Assembly: GCA_021018815.1 (NCBI GenBank)
Contig: JAITYX010000090.1
Location: 2,011,501 to 2,075,500 of the forward strand
Length of the DNA stretch: 64,000 nucleotides
Reading direction: 5' to 3'
DNA from: Talinum fruticosum
Lineage: Eukaryota > Streptophyta > Magnoliopsida > Caryophyllales > Talinaceae
Below the pieces are notes generated by a model. It saw only the letters and a program-made list of their open reading frames with translations, had not been told where the DNA came from and did not search any database. Below are positions 57,561 to 64,000 of this stretch, piece by piece. Each line of letters opens with the position of its first letter. Positions within the stretch are counted from its first letter, which is position 1. Made by a program: the position numbers and the translations under genes.

Positions 57561-59478
57561 ATCATATTACATAAGTAGATGAGAATTATAGATTTTAAAA
57601 AGGATCATACCATTCATAAGATTTTAATATATTAAAATTGGACAATAAATACGCATGAGCGACACGGGATTCTCGATCATCAAGAAATCGACAGTTGCTC
57701 TGACTTGGCGCATACCCAACATTGATGGAAAACAAGTTAGGATGTTTGGATTTGACTCCACCTCAACACTTCTAATTACATTTCATCCTAAATCTCTTAT
57801 TTTTGTGTCAATGTTCTCATCAAAATAATTTGTACAAAAGTCGAAAATCTCTTCCAAAAGGTATGCATTACAAATATAGAGTTTTCAACACAAGCCTTTT
57901 CCCACCTTTTGCTTCAAATCATCCGCCTATAATTAATGCAAGTCACTATAATTAATCAAATGCAAGTCACTATAATTAATCAAGTGTTAAGGTTAATTGA
58001 AGAATGATCAACTCAATAGGATTACCCATTTATTAGGAAATTCACGCTTAGGATTGTGAGGTTATATTGTTGCATATAAGCTTAAAGATTTCAGCGGCAT
58101 TTCCCCATAGTTCTCCGGGCAAAACTTTTAAGAGAAATTCATACCTAGATAATAATATTTTAGGAAACTCAACCGATCCTTTACAGTGAACTGTCCAATA
58201 TGGACAATTCAAAAATCTCATGCATATCAAGTTCTTATATTAACAAGCTTTTCAAAGGAAGACAATGAGTAATTTGTCACTATAAGCTCAATATGTATAA
58301 CATTTTGAACGGGCTCTCTATGTTTAAAAATAGACTAATAATATGTATAAGTTTATCAACGCCCGTACATACTTGAAATGCATATATTGGGAAAAATTAT
58401 TTTGAAACAATCATCTTAGTAAAGCCATTTTCTACCTTGCACATAAGAAGCTGATTTATTCCACTATGTAACTTCTTGATATTAATTATTCTCTAACAGA
58501 AGTTCATGGATATTGCTTGTTATGAATAATGACTTGTTGGAAACTGAATCAAATAGACATATATGACACAAAGACACGTAAAAACCTTAGCTGGAAAACT
58601 TTGTGTTAAGTAGGAAATCACAAATTTCAAGTTGGTGAAAGGGAAAATTTTCACAACTAGCTATGAGACAATCTGCATAATCTTGCAAACAAATTAACTT
58701 AAAATAACACAATACAACAAGAAGTTTTTGCAAATTCGAAGGAGGTAACAGCGTTCCAGAACCAGAAATGTGCTACAAATCAGCTAGAAGAAAACACTTG
58801 CACAGTCTTGTCATTTTGCCTTTCTTCAGTAAATCAAATCCTAGGGCGAAGGGGATTATAGGAAACAATCACGAACTTCAGTTTACTGTAAATTACTTTT
58901 CTACAGATAAAAAAGCATACAATGTCCAGTCAAATTGTCAATAAGAGAAACGGGACTTGTCTTAAAATGATTATATTGGTAGTAAGGAACCTGAGATACA
59001 TCCGAACGTTTAGGTAATCAGTATTGTCCAATTTACAGCACATTGCCAACAATTGGTCAGTCAATAAAGGCAATCCTCCGTATATCCACTGACCTATACG
59101 CGGAAGAAAGTTACTTTTGGACTTTCTGTTCAGCTTTAACTTGTAGTGAACTACACAAAATGCCCAAACTAAGCTGATCTCTAATTCATGGAAGTAAGTC
59201 GCTTATACTAGAACATTTTAGACACGTTTTCAGATTTCAGATCCAACCCTATACTTGAGTATAAAAGTTTCCAAATCAATTTAACATAATTGGCTTTTTT
59301 CTAGGCTGGGACTTAGTTAAAGTTCACCTCCCCTAAATTGGATTTTCCAGGTCAAGCTTATTATATCATTCCTTGCATTCCAGAGGGTCCAAACCAAAGC
59401 CATAGCAGATATTCGAAAAAAGGAATTCATGGATTACATTTTCACACACTATTCAGGTCACAAACTTGAAATAGAGAC
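57561..59478. other. Gene-poor region
   Basis: 57935-57984 is a tandem pair of TGCAAGTCACTATAATTAAT followed by CAA. A minus-strand frame at 58230-58048 (60 aa) is not recognised; it may be further CACTA remnant. Nothing else. Confidence 0.4.
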
Positions 59479-59483
59479 CATCC

Positions 59484-60307
59484 TGTTGGGGAAGTATACA
59501 ACAAGAGTATCTAACTCTCAAATGAAAATGGAAGCTAACTAGACATTTCCCCTTCTTGTGTTGTCAAATAGGCAACCAACCAATTTCAGAGAAAACCGAG
59601 ACAGCAGCAACCACAACTAAATTATTGAACACCAAGACAACAATGAATAAAGGAGACACCAAATTTACGTGGAAAACCCCAATGAAGGGAAAAACCATGG
59701 GACCGTTAACAATTGTACGAAACTTCCACTAATCACCAAGAATTAAAGTGGGTACAAGAAATGTTCTTCTCTAGATTAAACTAGAGGCACTACAATCATC
59801 TAGGATTAACTTTGGAACAACAAGTCTCCACAATTCATCACTTAAATGGCAAAAACACAATTTCGTAAGTTTCTGGTCTGGGAGGAGTTACCGGAGTTTG
59901 AGAGCTCAAAATGAAAATCTGACCATTGGATTTGAAGAGGAGTGTGTCAGGAACAACATACTAAAATTTGGTGACGATCGGAGTTCGTTTGGTCGTCGAT
60001 CGGAGCCGAATAGCAAACCGGCCGCACCTTTTCTTCTTCCTCTGCACTCTGCCCCTCTCTCCCTCTGTTTTGAATTCTGTCCAGATTTTCCTGCACCCTT
60101 CAACTGCTTTCCTTTCAAAATAAGAGGGTTCTAGACCTCTAAAAGTTAGCTTCCTTGAGAAGGTAAGTAAATGAAACAAAATGAGCCTTTTTACAAGTCA
60201 ACCTACTTTGAAATAAATCATCCACAAAGAAAAAATGTGGGTAAATAAAGTTAGGCCCAAGTATAAACTTGGTCCTCTTCCTCCATGTAGGAGGGAATAA
60301 CCCAACA
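59484..60307. mobile_element. Solo LTR, family 3 (824 bp)
   Basis: Begins TGTTGGGGAAG and ends GGGAATAACCCAACA, flanked by perfect 5-bp duplications CATCC (59479-59483 and 60308-60312). It contains ATTTACGTGGAAAACCCC followed by GGGAAAAACCATGGG (59664-59701), wording found in several plant LTR families, and a GC-richer CT tract (60020-60100). The frames at 59898-60134 and its antisense are by-products. Confidence 0.85.
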
Positions 60308-60312
60308 CATCC

Positions 60313-60657
60313 ACCAGGTACTGTCCATATTGGATGCTGTAAATTATAGCTAGAGAACTTCAGGTATAAGAGAGCGAAAGCACAAAGTGAGATTGACACA
60401 AGAGCTCAAAAGTCAGCGGCTACAGCATTATACAATACATGGCTCCCAAGCTCACAAATCTATTTTCAGTTGCAAGGAATGATTGAGCTCATATCCAGCC
60501 GTATTCATAGTGACGAACAATCAAACACCAATCCACTTTAAGCATGAGTTTCTAGTGCCACTAAAAAAACAGTAACAATAAAAATCTATTCACTAGGTCT
60601 GACAAAGAAGGGAAGGGGTTTGTTCACCTTGAATCTTCAGCGATGAAGACTCCAAAC
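60313..60657. other. Unassigned flank of the CIPK-like exon
   Basis: The next exon expected in a CIPK gene (FYK-x-LS...) was looked for on the minus strand and not found. Confidence 0.35.
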
Positions 60658-60735
60658 CTTATGAAACTGTAATTTATCGCCACCACAAATCTTCCACAAC
60701 TCTACTACATGCAAAGACGGAGCCACTTTAAACAC
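60658..60735 (-). pseudogene. Isolated CIPK (CBL-interacting protein kinase) C-terminal exon
   Basis: Between acceptor GTTGGCTTCAG (ends 60736) and donor CATAAG|GTTTGG (60657) lies a 78-bp phase-0 exon encoding VFKVAPSLHVVELWKICGGD then KLQFHK. It matches the phosphatase-interaction (PPI) motif of CIPK/SOS2 kinases, where VFEVAPSL-x-MV and (E/L)FHK precede an intron at this same place. Substitutions (FK, LW, ICGG) and the lack of flanking CIPK exons suggest a relic. CIPKs bind calcium-sensor CBL proteins; this fragment has no kinase domain. Confidence 0.5.
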
Positions 60736-61195
60736 CTGAAGCCAACAAACATAGAGCTTGAACCCAAATTGTACGATTTCAAGCGAAGATCTTGAAACAA
60801 AGCCGTAAATGAAGCACAGAATAGCAGCAAAAATGCAGTAAGAAGCAATGCGAGAGATAAGGTCTCACCTACAATCCAATGTGAATGAATGAGGATAGAG
60901 AAAGTGCAAAAATCACCTTCTGAAAAACCCTAATTGAGAAATGGTGGGCGTCCATGAACTTGACTCCCAACTAGTAGTGGCTACTTGTGAAAGAGAGACA
61001 GAGTGGGGAAATGTTCGCTTGTGAGGAGAAGCCCTTCGACGATGATGGTGATTCCCACCCAAGAAACAACAATCCTCACCGGAGAAACGCCAGTCACCGC
61101 CTGCGAGCTTCAAACACGACGAACCCTAGCCATGCGGGAAGAAGAACCGAGACAGTGCGAAAAACAAAATTAATTTTTGCTATTGTATCATTGTA
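60736..61195 (-). other. Possible 5' leader exon of an unknown minus-strand gene
   Basis: 61150-60915 is GC-richer than its surroundings. On the minus strand it contains CTAGGGTT words common in plant leaders and a short MARVRRV frame that stops at once, and it ends at AGAAG|GTGATTTT (60914). It may be a non-coding first exon for a transcript that includes the CIPK-like exon. No long coding frame. Confidence 0.3.
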
Positions 61196-61230
<35 letters not shown>

Positions 61231-61590
61231 GGAAAGGAGTAAAAGGGAGTCCATATATATGAGTGGAAAACTATTTTCTTTTCAAGGATAAATTAATATT
61301 ATTTTATTGGATCAAATTCCTAAATTTACTTTTAGAACACTATTTTATCATTTTGAAAAGATTGTATTATATATAATATAGAATATAGTATAGATTATTA
61401 TTATTATTATTATTATTTGATTTATTATGAAAAGTGAGAGTTAGAGAGTTCACAGATGAGTGGAAACTTATTTTTTTAAAAATAAATTATTATTTTTATG
61501 TTGGATAAAATTGCTAAATTCACTCTCATGCCACCATTTTATAATTTTTGAAAATATTGTTATTATATATAGTATATAAGTATAAATTAA
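61196..61590. repeat. Tandem duplication of about 190 bp with (ATT)n at each start
   Basis: Unit 1 (61196-61390) and unit 2 (61395-61590) each begin with (ATT)n. They share TGAGTGGAAA, TAAATTA, TTGGATCAAATTCCTAAATT (TTGGATAAAATTGCTAAATT in unit 2), CACTCTCATGCCACCATTTT-like and ATTATATATA words. Diverged direct repeat. Confidence 0.7.
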
Positions 61591-61639
61591 ATTTACATAA
61601 AACACGAAACAGCAACCCGCACAGGTGAGTGGATCTGCA

Positions 61640-61870
61640 CTGGCACCTCTGCGCCCTTCCTGAAGCATATAGAGGAGTACATGGTTAAGAGGCAAAATCA
61701 TATTTAAACATCGACGAGGCAATGTCTGGAAAACCAAAATGGTGATCGATGATGGAAAGATAGAGATAGTCGAAATCCCACCTGAAGTGAAGGTTGTAGT
61801 GTCAAATATTAAAACAGTAACCCATGAACAATCTCTTCAATGTATTCTTCCTGAGTTTAATCCTTTTTGA
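61640..61870 (+). pseudogene. Cystine-knot peptide gene relic, decayed exon 2 (copy D)
   Basis: Similar to exon 2 of copy A: AGGCAAAATCATATTTAAAC (from 61690), CAATGTCTGGAAAACC, GATGGAAAGATAGAGATAGT followed by CGAA, and CAAATATTAAAACAGTAACC. The frame is broken near 61705 and again before ATGGTGATCG. Similarity ends after the first cysteine codon (TGT at about 61840); the remaining five cysteines are gone. No signal-peptide exon upstream, where the tandem duplication lies. Confidence 0.75.
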
Positions 61871-64000
61871 ATTGTAAGGTTTTAAGGTAAAAGCACTCGT
61901 ACTAATGAATGTACTTATCAGTACAATAAATGTACTCAAAATACACACTTGTATTCTCCTTCGTACCAAAGCGAAGTGGGGAAGTGCCCATGATTTTCGC
62001 TAGGTAGAAGTAGAAGAGAGAGAGAGAGTTAGGGGGAAGGATTCTGTTTGTAAACAGGAGTCCAGAGGAGGGAGAGAGAGAGGCGTGCCTGGCAGCAGCA
62101 GGACTCTTGCTTTGCGTGGAGAAGAGTTTTGTATGTTTAGACATGTCTAGTTAGACAAGGGTGAAAGGATGACAAATTTTTTGTAGTGTGATAACACTTC
62201 ACTTTTTGAGTTTTCACGCATTCCCTTTTTTCTTTACTAGTAAATTAATTTTCTGGTGTTTAAACTATGTAGGGATGTTTGATTATTAAAATTTTAAGTT
62301 GGTAATTTAAATGAGTTAACCTAACACTTTTCGAATAATATTATAGTTATAGTAATTTAACATTTTTTAGTGTCTAAGTAATTGTAATTGCATAGGTAGA
62401 GGTTAATGCGATTACAATATAATTTTGATTACATTTCAAATTTATAACCAAATATAGTAATGTAATAATCATAACAATTTGATTATATTACCACTTTGAT
62501 TACATATAACCAAAACATACCTTTATAATCAGTTATCATTACTCTTCTACGTTAATCTCAATTCCTCTTTTTTAAGATAATTGAATATTTGGAAATTCCG
62601 GACTATTTTAACAATTTTTATTGCATTTTTATTTTTAAGTGAAACAACTATGAAAACCAAAAAAACTAAATAAAAAGTTGGCATTGGACATACCGGTTGG
62701 GCAAAGTAAACAGCAAAAATCAACAACCATTTTTGTTTCCCTCATTCCCTCCTCCTCCTCCTCCTCCTCTGTGTAAAACCAAACAAATATTTGTTTTAAA
62801 AATTGAGTTCGATATACTCGTAAATATGATCATATGAACATGGAGAAGAACATTCATTTTTCTGGGAGGAAGCTAAGGGATTCTCCATGAGCGTTTGGGG
62901 TTCATCGTGAAGTCGTGACAGTACTGGCCTACTGACGAAGTTTTAGAAGATTGATATTACGGGTATATTGTTGTAATTATAATCGAGTATAGTTTATATT
63001 AATAATCTAGCCTAAAATCATCTTTGTTTCTCAAAATTCTTGTTAAAAGTTATATATAATATGCAAGATATAACCTAAAATCACTTGATTTGTGTCATAT
63101 AAAACATTGATGTACAGGTTAAATCAGTTTAAATCAAATGATATTTCGGAAATATATTGTTATGCTCACTTGATTTGTGTCATTTGAAGATTTGGGAGAG
63201 CTGTTGGATTCCCTGAAATTATTATCTCTGCAACCGGTGTCTACGTGATTAATTGCTTTGGCATTATTATTCATGAATACTGCATGCAATTCAGTGTATC
63301 TGCAATAATTTTCTGCATGGCATCTAAACTCGTTCGTCATTTTGATGCATACCACGTGGATGATATGAGCTTTGCAGATCATGTTTCTGTCTTCCGTTTC
63401 CGCTCCTTTCAAAAAGTTCGCCAATTATATTGTAATAATGAATGTAAATATTTTCAGAAGCCATTCTTTATATATTTACTTATGTATATTTATTATATAA
63501 TTAAGTTTTAATATGTGTCTGATTATGTAGTTTATGAAAGTGTATGCTCTTATCAGAATAATATAAAAATTAGAAAATAAAGTCTTATGCTTTATATGGA
63601 CCATATTGTTATCATCTTTTGTTCGATCTCAGCATATAAATTGTTAAAATATCCGATGACTAGGAGCCTTTAATTTATCCATTCTCATCTTTACATTTAA
63701 TATTGAAAAATTTTTATTTACACCTTTAGGTTTTGGTAAATATTTTTCCTTACCCTCAACTTTTCAAATTATTGTTTACTTTCTTTTACGTTTATATCAA
63801 ATTATCAAAAATCCCCAAAGTTTTAACTTTGTAGCAATAAGCAGTTATTGAAGATAGTATTATAATTTATGATCATAATGACTATAATTTGTGGTCACGG
63901 TCTTACCAAAAATGAGAGGGAAAAGAGAGAAGGGAACACTCATCATTAGTTATGAATGGAGAAGCGGGTGAACAATAGGTACAGTAGAGTCATCGGAAGA
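61871..64000. other. Right-end intergenic region, no gene recognised
   Basis: (CTC)n microsatellite at about 62748-62769 and an (AG)n run near 62015-62028. Overlapping frames on both strands at 63134-63511 (96 and 88 aa) are not recognised and shadow each other. No exon called. Confidence 0.4.

Noticed and set aside
63134..63511. Overlapping 96- and 88-aa frames near the right end
   Set aside because: Mutual shadows on opposite strands without recognisable domains.
1..64000. CRISPR arrays, rRNA, organelle DNA insertions
   Set aside because: Looked for regularly spaced repeats and rRNA or chloroplast gene words; none seen. Tandem arrays present are microsatellites and one minisatellite.

Overview
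This is nuclear DNA of a flowering plant, most likely a core eudicot. The evidence is AT-rich intergenic DNA, GT-AG introns, two eukaryotic tRNA genes, plant-only domain families (DUF4408/DUF761, VPS28 with a 5'-UTR intron, an LPA1-type P-loop protein, 2OG dioxygenase) and a dense mix of plant LTR retrotransposons, CACTA, hAT and foldback elements. A Caryophyllales origin is only a weak guess, from a cystine-knot peptide family resembling those known in that order.

Layout. 1-2.1 kb: remnant of a 2-oxoglutarate/Fe(II) dioxygenase gene, split by a solo LTR. 2.3-2.5 kb: tRNA-Asp(GTC) and tRNA-Trp(CCA), minus strand. 3.7-6.2 kb: an unassigned terminal exon and a VPS28 (ESCRT-I) gene with a one-base frameshift. 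10.5-12.4 kb: the best intact conserved gene, a two-exon DUF4408/DUF761 protein. 14.1-14.8 kb: a long foldback (hairpin) element. 18.6 kb: a CACTA transposase scrap. 23.7-26.7 kb: an LPA1-like gene that keeps its P-loop exon and its acidic C-terminus but has lost the exons between. 28-39 kb: repeats, including two solo LTRs, a 42-bp minisatellite and a decayed Gypsy gag. 39.5-45.2 kb: a young Ty1-copia element with nearly identical LTRs. 45-64 kb: more solo LTRs, CACTA debris, foldback and hAT elements, and single-exon gene relics (a CIPK-like exon).

The most interesting theme is a dispersed family of small secreted peptide genes. Each has a signal-peptide exon, a phase-1 intron, an acidic pro-region and, in the complete forms, a C-terminal six-cysteine cystine-knot pattern. 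One copy looks intact (52631-53107, +). A second (minus strand, 45577 to 39432) is cut in its last exon by the copia element, with a perfect 5-bp target duplication and an otherwise open frame. A third (29281-29345) keeps only promoter and signal exon. A fourth (61.65-61.87 kb) keeps a decayed pro-region. A possible fifth relative (47295-47540) encodes a signal peptide plus short acidic tail and ends at the edge of a foldback element.

Five solo LTRs with 5-bp target duplications can be recognised by eye (972-1473, 33087-34572, 35569-36890, 54046-55581, 59484-60307). Two of them are the same family in opposite orientation about 20 kb apart. The window is therefore a recombination-rich accessory region with few intact genes. 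All calls come from reading the sequence; no database search was run.
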